From: Todiramphus chloris collaris
Taxonomy: Eukaryota > Chordata > Aves > Coraciiformes > Alcedinidae
Reading direction: 5' to 3'
DNA: 64,000 nt
Assembly (NCBI GenBank): GCA_025345505.1
Contig: JANVCC010000073.1
Location: 1,919,075 to 1,983,074, forward strand
Shown here: in pieces, positions 1-10,483 of the stretch
Numbering within the stretch: the first letter of the stretch is position 1
How the letters are laid out: each line of letters opens with the position of its first letter
Made by a program: the position numbers and the translations under genes
Notes under the pieces: model-generated
Databases searched by the model: none
What the model was told of the DNA's origin: nothing
Seen by the model: only the letters and a program-made list of their open reading frames with translations

Positions 1-72
1 TCAGTGCTGAGACAGCTTCATAGTAGTTCAGATGAGTCAAATCAATGCCATTTATGCTCAAAAGTACATCTC
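1..72 (-). CDS. LNX: LNX exon 8 (partial): second part of PDZ3, cut by the window edge
   Basis: The acceptor AATCAACAG ends at 73. The first two bases complete Gly513, and the frame continues DVLLSINGIDLTHLNYYEA, the PDZ3 strand, turn and helix that match LNX2 (DVLLNINGIDLTNLSHSEA as I recall it). The exon is open to the window boundary. The remaining PDZ3 codons, PDZ4 and the stop codon lie outside. Confidence 0.93.
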
Positions 73-229
73 CTGTTGATTTAATAAGACAGGATATATT
101 ACAGACCCTCTGCTACGAAGCCCTCAAGGTGGAACCCTATTTCCAGCCTCACTTTACTACCCAAGTCCAACTGTCACTGAGAAAAACCAAGCAGTTCCTA
201 AAGGATGAAGGGTGTGAGATCCTCCTTAC

Positions 230-404
230 CTCGCTTGATTCTGCCATCCCTGAAGAGGCATCCGATGGGCTGCACGCTCGTTACATATATAGGGAGCTTG
301 TTTTTGTTATCCCTTCCACCTCCAATTGTTATTCCTAAAGATTCCTTTGGTTCCTTTTTTATTGCGACTGTCTTTTCATGACTTCCATATCCCTGAGGTA
401 AATC
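230..404 (-). CDS. LNX: LNX exon 7: first part of PDZ3
   Basis: A 175-base exon, starting in phase 0 after a strong acceptor (TTCCCTTGCAG) and ending in phase 1 at CGAG|GTAAGG. It encodes residues 455-512 and the first base of Gly513. PDZ3 begins at about KTVAIKKEP; the binding loop is [10 protein letters not shown], followed by [10 protein letters not shown] and RDGRIKRG, all positions seen in LNX1/LNX2 PDZ3. Confidence 0.94.
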
Positions 405-1527
405 CTGCAAGGGAACGACAGAACAAAACGCAGCTTCATTAATGTGAGAAGCCCAAATCTGGAAGAAAATAACAAAGCAGCTTTTTATCTTTAATCCAGA
501 ACATTCCAGCAGTGTTGCTGGATGGCAAAGCATTTATGTTCGGCATAAATAGTTTTACAAGAATTATTAAATATACAACTGAGTACCTAAATAAAAATAA
601 TGTAACATAAATCCTCACAGGCTTGCTCTGGGTAGAAATACTACCCTGCATTTCCTAAGTGAAACCGCCACGGCTGAGGTGCTGCTCCCCTAACGATCTG
701 TGCAGAGGTTCTTCCTCTGAGGAGAATAGTTTTGCACTGAGGAACAAGCTACGAACTCATTTTGAGTCCATTCTTATCAAGCAATCAACCTCTCCCTGGC
801 TATTGCTAAACGTTTAGGTTGCAGCGAAAGCAGACGTGATAGCATATGCTATAGAAACAATATGTAAATGATATTCTAGGATTTAAATCAAGGAACCACA
901 CTCCAGCCATTTATGACAGCTACTCACTGAACTCCACAGACCTTTAATCACAGCTCTAAGCAGCTGCAGCAACTTTACTCACTCAGATGGAAGTTCTAAA
1001 CACAGAGCAAATCTCTGCTGGTGCAACAGCCTGGCGACACTCTTCTGGCTCCTACACCGTGCAAACGGCTGGCAGACTCAAAGCTGAAGTCACAGGAGCA
1101 CTACAGTGTAATTTGTGTAGCTTCTACTTCTCTAAAGCCCTCCAGCTCTAAACCAGAACATCGCTTGGTGGCATCGTGCAATACCCTGAATGCCCTGCGT
1201 TTGATGGGTGTCAAGAAGCAAGTCCCAAGGGTCTTACAGATGGCCAGTTCCCCATTGCCCCTTCTAGCCAAGAATGGATTAAACACTGGTTTATATTAGA
1301 GACATCTGAAGGAATTTTGAGGTGTTTTTCCCTAAAAAGTGCATTTCCCAGTAGATTACAAACAGCTCTCCAGCACCAAATGCCACAAATCTGCAGCTTT
1401 TTGATAGGTCAAGAAGAGACGGAGCGACCAACCAGCCTCGGGTGGTAAATCACCACCCCAGAGCAAACATAACAGATCTGCCAGACCAAGAATACCCAGT
1501 GCTTTTGCCATGATTTACCAGACTTAC
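405..1527 (-). other. LNX: LNX intron 6 (between exons 6 and 7)
   Basis: Bounded by donor AAG|GTAAGT and acceptor TTGCAG. No further gene or repeat recognised. The smaller intron between exons 7 and 8 spans 73-229. Confidence 0.85.
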
Positions 1528-1704
1528 CTTCTGGTAGGTAGATTTTCGTCTGTAGTGAGTCTGGTCTAGTCGTCTGCGATGGTGCACAGGGCTTCCTCCG
1601 TTACTGCTGCTGCTGCTGTTTGATGTGCTGCCATCTTCTACTGGGTCCGAGAGCTGTATGCCAGGCTGCCTCAGGATGACAAAGTTCACTCTTGATTCAG
1701 TGGT
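1528..1704 (-). CDS. LNX: LNX exon 6: end of PDZ2 and Ser/Arg-rich linker
   Basis: A 177-base exon, 59 codons, phase 0 at both ends (acceptor CCTGGCAG, donor AAG|GTAAGT). It encodes residues 396-454. TTESRVNFVILRQPG supplies the last beta strand of PDZ2. The rest is low-complexity linker: an acidic patch, a Ser/Asn tract (SNSSSSSNG) written largely as AGC repeats, then a basic HHRRRLDQTHYRRK segment. Linkers between PDZ2 and PDZ3 in LNX proteins are poorly conserved, so this region should be useful for telling paralogues apart. Confidence 0.93.
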
Positions 1705-4051
1705 CTGCCAGGAGAAACAAAGAGAGGGTAAATAAAACGGATAGAAAAAGAAATCTGAAATGAGGGTTGGGCCTCGTCATTGTTTTGGGAAGAGAAAAGG
1801 GTTGGCATCGCTTCCCACAGAAGGTCTGAGACAGGGCTAGGCAACGTGGATTTTGTGAGGAGCCACAGAATGCTAGAGTGGAAAGAAAAAAAGGAATTAG
1901 CAAATATTAGTCAGAAGGCACAGGAAGAGAGACGTGCTTCACTCATGCCTCCCTGCCCCACAAACACCGCACTCGAGAGAGTGAAAAGGGGTGATTAATT
2001 CCTCCAGTTGGGCACAAAGCAAGCAGCGTGCTGGGAGATGATCCAAACTGAGCAGAGCTAGAACGCTGCCTGGGCCATGTGCTAGCTGACCATGGCACCA
2101 CTACTGCATGCTTTTTCTTTTATTGTTAAAGCCCTTTCCTTCCCAGCTCACCTCTATTGTTCAACATCTCCCACACTCTTTCCTCCCCCCCACAGAGTAC
2201 CTGCAGACAGGACCTTTTGTTTAAGAGTGCTTCCAATTAAACACTTAACCAGCTGGATGTCTGGCCTTGGCAGGGCTCCAGGGAAAGTCTTTGCTATTGT
2301 TACCCCTCTCCTGATGGGCTTTGTTCTTTCAGATCGCTTGACAAACCCTTATTGTGAAGGACTCCAGTGGGGCAAGGCATGTGTGCTTTCTTGGGACAGT
2401 TCCTGAACGGTGAGTGAAGCGCAGTTGCTGCTCTTGCTTCTTTACAAGGGACCCTGTTTCCCTGGTGCTGCAGCACCCTGGAAGCCCTGAATTCCCTGGC
2501 CTTGGAAGAGGGACTGCATCCATTGCTTTAGGTTTGTTGTTTGTTGGGTTTTTTTCTTCTTTTTAAACTAGTACAGGGAAATTTTGTTGCCTGAAACTGA
2601 ATTTAAAAGCCTCTTGCCTTCAAAGTCACTTCAGATGGAGCAGTTTGGTTTGGGTTTTTTTGTATTTTCCAGACAGGTTATCACAAATCCAGGTCTTCAT
2701 AAAAATATATTGTCAACATCGTGCCCCAAGATGGGGATTCGCTTTCCCCTTCAACCAGGAGTACCAGACTATGTACAGTACCTATGGCTGTGCATATGTA
2801 AAGTACCATCTCCAGCTCTCTCTCTGCCATACAGGTAGGAGGACTCTTCTGCAAACAGATGGCAATCAGAATTACATTTAACCAAGAATCTGAATTAGTC
2901 CTCAGAAAAAGAGGCAATGTTTGGAAGACTCACAGTTTTACACCAATGTCACTTCAAAAGGAATTCAATCCTCAAACCTAATACAGCTGGTTCTGAGGCT
3001 CTGGGTACTGGTTTCAGTGGGACCCAGACACAGATCCTCATGTGGGAGTTGTGTTTGCACACTGCAACAGAAAGACAGCAGTGCTTGTGGGACGCAAACA
3101 ACATTCTGAGAGGCCACAGAATGGCATCACATATATATAGGTTATATATATATATAACCTAAAAAAGGATCTCAGTACTGGAACTCTGCCCTTTCTCTTC
3201 TCCCATGGCACTGCACTCCTCTGCTGATTACCAGGAAGAGAACTGCTCTCCCTCACTGCTGACCTCAGGTCCTTTCCGGGATATAAACACTATGTGATGA
3301 GATGTATTGTGTCAGGATCTTAACAGATAAAAACAGAAACTGGAGGTCATTGCCTAGGGAGCTAAAGAATTTAAACTGATCTCCATGATATCTGTGGCAC
3401 ACACAGCAATCCTTAATCCGTAACCAAGATTCCTTGCCCACTCCTTTCACCAAAGCCTTCAAGCGCATTCCTGCTGCACGGGAGAAGACCATCTCTCTGT
3501 TCTCCTGTTAGTATTGTAGAACATTTTTAGCTCAAGGTGCCTCACCTTCTTTTCTACACTCTCTTCACATTTAAAACGGGGAGAGGGCTTCAAATCACTC
3601 AAAATGGTTCTGTTCTATGCTGTCAACCTGTCACATCTCCCACCAAACACCTTCACTTGGACTGGCTGAAGCACAAGAGGCCATCCTGATCTCTCCTTGT
3701 ACCTGCTGCAAGCACCTACACGCTGCGCACGAATGCTCCCCGTGCAAGAAAGACTCCACACGCCCCACACCGCACGGAGACCCAGTCGCCTCAGCTGAAC
3801 TAAAGTGCCATGAGCAACCACCTTGCTTCAGACTTGTCAGAGGTGACTCACGAAGGATTCCCACTCTTCATGTTTATCTTCATTTGGAAGCAGTGTTTCC
3901 CACACATCCGCAGGGAAGTCACTTTCCCAAGGAGGTATTTTCAGGGAGCGCAGTGTGTTCTGTTAGCCCGTGGGCCAGAACAGGAGCCCTGCCACCGACG
4001 CAGAGAGCTGCGGAGTCGTTGGCCACACGACCTCGCCGTGGCAGAAGTTAC
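1705..4051 (-). other. LNX: LNX intron 5
   Basis: No coding sequence recognised. It holds a 22-bp perfect AT-rich palindrome at 3139-3160. Confidence 0.85.
3139..3160. repeat. 22-bp perfect AT palindrome
   Basis: AGGTT and AACCT flank an alternating AT core, and the whole 22 bases equal their own reverse complement. It lies within an LNX intron. AT dinucleotide expansion can produce such cruciform-capable sites; no function is implied. Confidence 0.9.
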
Positions 4052-4420
4052 CTGGATTATCTGCGCAGCCGCCTCGGGTGTTCCTTGCCTCAAATCCTGG
4101 CCGTTTATTGACAGGACTCGGTCGTTCCGACTCAGCTTGCCATTTTTGGCTGCCAAACCTCCCTCTAACAGATCTAGAATAAAAATCCCTGCCTCATCCG
4201 TCTTCCGGATCAGTTTGATTCCCAAGGGTTCGGAACGCTCTCTCTTTATCAAGGTAACGTGGATCACTTCTTTATTTGTAGCAGAAGTGGAATCCTGCTG
4301 GGCAGTCTTGTTGGAAAACCCCTTCTCCTGCAGGACCATGAGGTGGAGAACAGGACCTGGGTGGTGCAGGAAGGAGACGGCTTGGCAGTGAGTCACGCTG
4401 CTGATGTTGACGCCATTCAC
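4052..4420 (-). CDS. LNX: LNX exon 5: end of PDZ1 and core of PDZ2
   Basis: A 369-base exon, 123 codons, phase 0 at both ends (acceptor CTTTCTAG, donor CAG|GTAACT). It encodes residues 273-395. VNGVNISSVTH completes the PDZ1 beta strands and helix. A short Ser/Thr/Gln linker follows, then PDZ2 from about residue 323 with binding loop EPLGIKLIRK and the well-kept core ILDLLEGGLAA, NDRVLSINGQDL and GTPEAAAQIIQ. This is the part closest to LNX2; LNX1 has different wording at the LLEGG core. In the family, PDZ2 takes part in binding receptor tails and substrates such as Numb isoforms. The exon has no frameshift or stop. Confidence 0.95.
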
Positions 4421-5701
4421 CTAGAAAGACAAACAAACCAGAGTCACTAATCAGAACCTACATCGTTCAGGCACTGTCCGCAATGCGGAACATCGCAGCG
4501 CTGGAGACAGGATGGGCAACTCCCTGCGCGGGGCTGTGACTGAAGCAGTTGCTCCTGATGCACGTTAGAGAGCAGAGTTTGCTAAAAAAGAATACAGGAG
4601 AAAGCAGATAAAATTAAACCATCATTGGTGGTGAATAGCTGAGGGCAGGGACGAGACAGGACAACTCCCATAACCAACGAATCTGAAACTGCAAAGCATT
4701 AAAGGGTCGCATCCATCCCGTGGCAATGCAGAACTCTTCCCTTAACTTCAGTGTTCAATACACACCTGGGGGAGAAGACTTGAATCGGGGGACCACGCAC
4801 CCTCACTTTTACGTTGAGGAATGGTCCATAGTCTACAAGATTCTGGAATCACCAAGTCTAATCACGCTTTGACCAAGGTAACTCCAAAAAGCTGCTTTGT
4901 CTGTTGTCACATAAGACTCTGTTAGGATGTTAACCGGGCTACTAAATGTGGGCACCCTGCCCTATTTACAGCCAAGACTGGGACACGTGCAATTCAGTTG
5001 GATAACAGAGAAATTACTCTGCTGGTCTAGCTACGAAACCAACGCAGAGAACGTATCGGCCCCCTGCGCACATGGGGCTGTCAGTCCTTTCTGAAGCCCA
5101 CAATCCAACGGGATAATTAGGTCTTTATGGCTTGACAAATAACTGGGCAGCCGTAGCTGGGAGGTGCTAACAGTCCTCACTGCATGGAGGCTTCACAGCT
5201 GTGGACCAGCTTCTGGCTCCTCAAGGAGCCCACTGCCGTGCAGCGTGATTCATCTGGAGACTAAACCCAGCCGTGGGTCAGCATGGTATGTGGCTGGGGC
5301 TCCTGATTACACACATGACTTATCTGATGCTTACTTCAAGTCATAAGGTCTCAAACTTTGGACCTGCCCAATGAGAATATGCAGCTTAAGCAACATAGCA
5401 GAGCAAGCAATTACGAGGCTTCCTAACTAGAGCACAGCCCTTTGGCAAGGAATGGTGCTACCGGGTGGAATTTATCAGGTAGAAATCCTTTTGCTTTATC
5501 CAAAAGGGTCTCAATTGCAAAAAAGCTATCCAATTTGCAAGGGAAGTGTATGTATGACAGGAATGAACCTCCAAAGTCTGCTTCTCAGCCCCAGCAGACA
5601 ACAGCTACTGACACACAAGCCTGATCAAGGCTTTTAACCCCCCCCCAGCATTCATCTCAAGTCAAGAGAAGCAATGGGATGACCGGTGGGGTTTTACATA
5701 C
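4421..5701 (-). other. LNX: LNX intron 4
   Basis: Bounded by donor GAG|GTATGT and acceptor TTTCTAG. A short C run lies near 5639. Nothing else recognised. Confidence 0.85.
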
Positions 5702-5901
5702 CTCAAGAATATGGTCCCCAGGTGCTATTCTTCCATCTGCAGCAACGACAGAATCCCGCAAAACTTCCTGAACCACAATGTTCCCTAGTGGGGTGTCCTT
5801 ACCCCCAACTATCCTCATCCCCAGCTCCTCCTCCGGGTCTTCTCGGTGAATTTCAATTGTGGTCGTTTCAGCCACGAGACTGGTTCTCTGAGGAAGGTCT
5901 G
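5702..5901 (-). CDS. LNX: LNX exon 4: first part of PDZ1
   Basis: Encodes residues 206-272. PDZ1 begins near TTTIEIH, and the carboxylate-binding loop reads ELGMRIVGG, an LGMR version of the GLGF motif. The exon ends at GDHILE with donor GAG|GTATGT in phase 0, the same place as in human LNX2 as I recall it. The acceptor is a tandem CAAGCAG: use of the first AG (exon from 5901) gives an extra Ala that use of the second (exon from 5898) drops, and both keep the frame. PDZ1 of LNX proteins binds C-terminal ligands, including, in the family, tight-junction proteins; the ligand of this copy is unknown. Confidence 0.94.
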
Positions 5902-7296
5902 CTTGTGGAAATTGAAGAGGAAGAAACCCCACATTAATAGAATTTGCTTTCACCTAGCACCACAAGATTTGTAACGCTGGCAGGTTGTATCCCAAGCAGT
6001 GTCTGGAAGGAAAGCAGCTCTCGAGAGAGGGAACAAGAAGTCAGATTAAAAGCCCCTGATTTTAGCTGCTCCAAAAATGTTTCCCATCTGCTCTTAGCTT
6101 ATGGCAAATTCAAACTCTTTCATTATTATTTCTTGAGTTTTATTAAAGGGCGTTCATTATGTTCCACTTATTATTTAGAGATGTGTTTTTGTAGCAGCTG
6201 GCCTGCTGGAAGCACGCACATAACAAATGTCAAACTCCATGATGCCCATTAGGAAAGGGGATGAGTGAGCTGTAATTACTGCTCTGCTGTCCTGTGGTGG
6301 CTTTACCACAAGCAGCTCACTGCAACTTCCTTCCTCTCATTTCCTTTCCTCCTCTTTTTCCATCCCACCCCCCCCCTCCTGTAAAACAGGAGTCATGTTT
6401 ACCTATTTCACAGCACACTGAAGACTAAGCAATGCTTCCCAGAAGCTTTGAAGATGAAAGTTGTTGTTAGCAACTGGTATTAAATCTACCAGCACTGCAA
6501 CATTTAGGCAGGCTCAACGTTCCGCTGAAGCCGAGCTCACCTCCCGTCAGGGTGACCTGTGGTTGTCACACAAGAGATGCAAAACCTGCCCCAAGAGTAC
6601 TTGGGGAAAAGCCAACAGAGAAGTAAACTGACCTGCGTATTAAATCTGGCACAGGCACAGCCGTTGCCAGCTCCACTGCCTGCATGCTTGGAAAACTGAG
6701 ACTAACTTTGAAACGAGGCACTGAGATTTCCACCCTGCTGCCTTCTCACGGGGGCTGAGACAGGGGGCTCTGTACTGAAGGGGAGGTGGATACTTCTATC
6801 TGCAAGGGTTTCATAACTGACTATTAATCCAAAAACTAAGTTATGCTATAAATTTATGCTGCACATCATTAGGGAAATGCTGACCACTCCAGGAAAGCAA
6901 CTGTATATTTGACTTTCTTAACAGGATTAAAAAGATGGAACATTTCCTGATTTCTAGTTATCTGGGTTCTGCAAGTGCTTTAAGTGCTGCACGTCCCCAC
7001 TGCCTTTGTTTCTGCAGAGAATACTGCAAACATTCGCTGCAGTCTAACGGAGATTCTCTACCTCGTTTTGCACTGAGAATTTTGGGCTTGTGAGCAGATT
7101 CTGCCACACCTGACCCGTGTGTGTCCCTCTGCTCAAGGACAAGCTGAGGGAGGAGGTTTTCTGATGGCTACTAATGGCTGAACAGCACTGAGGATATCTG
7201 AGAATGTTTGGAACACTTTAAAAATGGAATTGTCTGAGATAATGAGCTCGTTTTTATATTACAAAAGGTAATTACATTTCTGCATCAAACTCTCAC
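5902..7296 (-). other. LNX: LNX intron 3
   Basis: Bounded by donor AAG|GTGAGA and the tandem acceptor at 5899-5903. It has a C-rich run near 6366-6376. No other feature seen. Confidence 0.85.
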
Positions 7297-7523
7297 CTTC
7301 TTCAGTCTCCTCAAAAGCTGGGTTAACCAGTCCAGGCTCCGCAGTCCCCAGTGATACCACGGCAGCTGCAGAGCTTTCTGCCACAAGTGACGATCCTCCA
7401 CTTGGTACCTCTGGATCCTTGGCTGTGTTCACCTCCACCTTGGCAGGAGAATCTTCCTTCCCCTTGGAAATGGGATTCTTTTTCCGCTGTAGTTCAGATT
7501 TGTATTTCTTGTAACCAGGACAC
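7297..7523 (-). CDS. LNX: LNX exon 3: linker with Numb-binding-type NPAF motif
   Basis: A 227-base exon from an acceptor ending TCTCTCTAG to a donor AAG|GTGAGA. It starts in phase 2 and ends in phase 1, fitting both neighbours. It encodes residues 130-205. The first residues (RCPGYKKYK) complete the second zinc finger and lead into a Lys-rich stretch. The end reads EPGLVNPAFEE, with NPAF at 197-200. In LNX1 the equivalent NPAY binds the Numb PTB domain; LNX2 has NPAF, as here. The residue before the motif is Val rather than the Asp I recall in human LNX1 and LNX2. No stop-to-stop frame starting with Met marks this exon, so automatic ORF finding misses it. Confidence 0.93.
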
Positions 7524-10094
7524 CTAGAGAGAGATGGTCAGTGGCTGTAAGTGGCTGGTCTCTCTGCCTGCGTGGTTAACCCAACAAAAGCAAGCTCTGG
7601 CTGACAAAGGCATGTGAAGAAGCATGGTCAAGGTCTCCTCAGCTGCAAAGCTTGTATCACAGATGCTAGAATTTCTTCTCAGCTGACCTTCAGCTTCTGC
7701 TTGTATTAGTAACAGCTTAAGAGCAGGCTTTCAAAATTATTAAGCAAGTTATTTCAAAAAGGAGAATGTAATACGAACGGGAGTCTCCCTTGCTAAATAT
7801 TTACCTGGCAAACACTCACCAAAGAAAACAATACCTCTTAAAATATTAGCAAATAAACTTAGCACTGACCTTTTCGAGATGACCATGAACTGTATCTTTA
7901 TGGAAAGGAAGCGGCTCAAGTTTCAAGCTCGGCCTTGAATTAGGCTTTGTTTTTAACAAACCAGTAACATGCAAGGGTAGCAAAAGAGGCTTGCTTTTTT
8001 TTTTGGGTGAGACCTGACCCCCTCCCATCCACACAGGGGGTGGCTTTCCTGGAATGGGAGCAATCTAGAGGCTCTCATAATCCCACTGACTGCTCCCCAC
8101 ATGAGGGTTTAAGAACAGAACAAACCAAAACATGTTCTATAGGCAGCTACACCACAGCCAGCCCATCTCAGCAAAAAGGAGTGAGGAAAAACAAGCTCTT
8201 TTATCAAGAACACTTATAAAAAAAGGTGGCGGGTGAGGAGGGTGATGAATGCAAAAGCATCACTCACAGAGACAGGAGTAGTTTTGGGTGTTTACCAGAG
8301 TCACTTTTCAAATTAAACTCTACTATTTACATTCTGGCTAAACAAGTCTCATCCCAGTATTATTTCCTCTGGTTTATGCCTAGGCATATATTCTCCAAGC
8401 AGCAAGATGACCCCGAAACTGAAAGACAGAAGCTGACTGATCCACTTGCATGCACATCTCTCTTAAAAAGCTCAAGAAACAAATTCATTTTGCAAAGGGC
8501 AGAGAAATCCCCCATGAAGATAATCTTGCTAGATGCTTCTTATTTCCTTAAGTCTCTCACTATCAGTTAATCTCACTTAAATCAAAAAAACCAGGAACAC
8601 CAAAATCCCAGTGTAATTCCACCCTCCCCCACCCCCCCTTTTTGTGTGTGTGTGTGTCTTTTGTTTTGTTTTGGGTTTGGTTTGTTTTGTTCAGTCTAAC
8701 TATGCTCACTATGCTCAGCCTCAATTTTTAGAGCACACCCTCCCCAAGAAAGGGGGATACAGAACTATGAAACATAAAAGAATGATGCAGTTTCCATCCA
8801 GGTCTCTAACGTAAACACTTCAGGCTGCCTCCCTCTTCTGTGTTGAACTCCTGTGCCAAAGGGATTAATAAGTGACAGAAGTTTACTGATAACCAGGGTA
8901 GATTTACAGGGCAGAGAGGAAGGCCTAGCCCTGGCGTGGGCCCTGGCCCCAGCTACACCACAGCTGGGCAGCCCTGTCCCTGCAGGCTAAGAGTTCAGCC
9001 CTGCCTGGTGATCAGAAAGCAGCACAGAGGCAGCTGAAGAAAAAGGAGATTATAACCTTTCACAGATGGAGGGAAAGGGGCACGTGAGCATCTTCTGTCA
9101 CTCCTCCTGGCTCTAACCCCAGCTCTCAGCTCATGGGTACCGAAGAAGAGCGAGAACTGCAAGGGTACGTCCCCGGCTGGATGGGATCTTGGTGTACCTG
9201 CTGCCTGCACACAGGCTGACCTACTGAAAGATGTATGATCTCCACAGAAGGCTACGACATCGCTGGAGGGAAACAAGCCTGCTGCAGTTCTCACAGCCCC
9301 CCGACAAGAGACACCCTGCCAGTGGAGGTTCATTTCCACCTGCAGCAGGGCTTGTACTTAGCTCCTTTTCCTGCAATCATTAACTAGGTAGGAAGGAGTG
9401 TTCCTCAAGCACCATGGCATGAGTTCTGTCACCTGAGCTTCTTTTAAAACTCCAAAATTCTGCTTGCCACCAGCTCCACCAGCAGCAAAACACATCTTTG
9501 CTGACAAGCACAAGGAGTATTTTTAAATGTCTCCCTTCCTCAGAAGAAAAAGTATTTTTCATTTGCTCCTCTTTCTCAACAAAAGAGAGGAGATAATGGA
9601 ATTGTAAGTAGGTGATTCAGCAGCTGCATAATGTGCAGCTTGGAGGGACTTACATTATTTGGATCAAAGACTTATGTATTGCACATCTTAATTGGACCAA
9701 TTAAACTGGCAACACTGCACGATCCCTTGCTGCCAGAGTGTTGACTTTGTGCCTGTCTTTCTTCTCTGCGCAAGTGAAACAAGAATAAGCATGTTTGTAA
9801 CAATTTTCAGATCAGGACACACAAATTTATACACATTTGATAGGTTTTGTGTCTGCGGACAACCTGTGGGCAAGCACCTCACCCTTTGCCTCTGCTGAAT
9901 ATGCGAGCTGGCCTCCCTCACACACACATACACACAATTATGCTGTCTTCACCCACCCACCTCTCCAGCCTCACCCTCCATCATCCTTGGTTTCCCATCT
10001 TGCCCCAGTTTAAGAATTGTGCTGAGAACGGATCTTTCTGGTCAGAAGCAGGACAGATAGCTAGCTAAATAACATCGTGGAAATGGGAATGCAC
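7524..10094 (-). other. LNX: LNX intron 2
   Basis: Bounded by donor CAG|GTGCAT and acceptor CTCTAG. It contains a GT dinucleotide run at about 8644-8658 followed by a GT/T-rich tract to about 8690. No other feature recognised. Confidence 0.85.
8644..8658. repeat. (GT)n microsatellite
   Basis: A short GT dinucleotide run in LNX intron 2, continuing into a T/G-rich low-complexity tract. Confidence 0.85.
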
Positions 10095-10483
10095 CTGTTC
10101 TGGAGATGAGCTTCTAGTTCGCAGCGCTGCATCGTCTGCTGGCACTCTGCCTTGAAAGGACACAGGACAATCAGCTTATCCAACAGGTTTCGGACTAGAA
10201 GGCTGGACTTGTGGCACTGCTGGAAAGAGAGCTTTTTCCGATCCATCGGACAAAAGTTATACTCCTGCATGAAGTTTTCCAGGCACTTGAAACAGTACGT
10301 ATGGCCACAGGGCGTGTCCATCGGTTGGAGCAGAGGCTGGAGGCAGATATGGCAGATGAGTTCGTCATCCACTTCGTCCTGGAAGTTGTAGAGATGATTG
10401 TCCAGCAAGAGGTGGAACTGGCCACATTCACAGCAGAGTTCACTAACTTGAGAGGCGTGTTCTTCGGCTACAGGGTCAGCCAT
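10095..10483 (-). CDS. LNX: LNX exon 2: start codon, N-terminal zinc finger, RING and C-terminal zinc finger
   Basis: Encodes residues 1-129 plus two bases of codon 130. The RING is C44-x2-C47, C59-x-H61, C64-x2-C67, C78-x2-D81, the C3HC3D form with Asp as last ligand that marks LNX proteins. C17/C18/C20 precede it, and C108, C114, H126 and C131 (C131 from the next exon) follow as a TRAF-like zinc finger, matching the family Zn-RING-Zn module that binds E2 enzymes. The ATG at 10483-10481 was chosen because its context (ACCATGG) is strong; an in-frame ATG four codons upstream (10495) has a weak context. The donor is CAG|GTGCAT just below 10095. A likely acceptor near 10548 places the exon start at about 10547, leaving roughly 64 bases of 5' UTR in this exon. 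Confidence 0.95.

Noticed and set aside
3810..4391. 193-codon plus-strand frame
   Set aside because: It is antisense to the LNX PDZ2 exon and intron; the minus-strand reading is clearly the PDZ domain.
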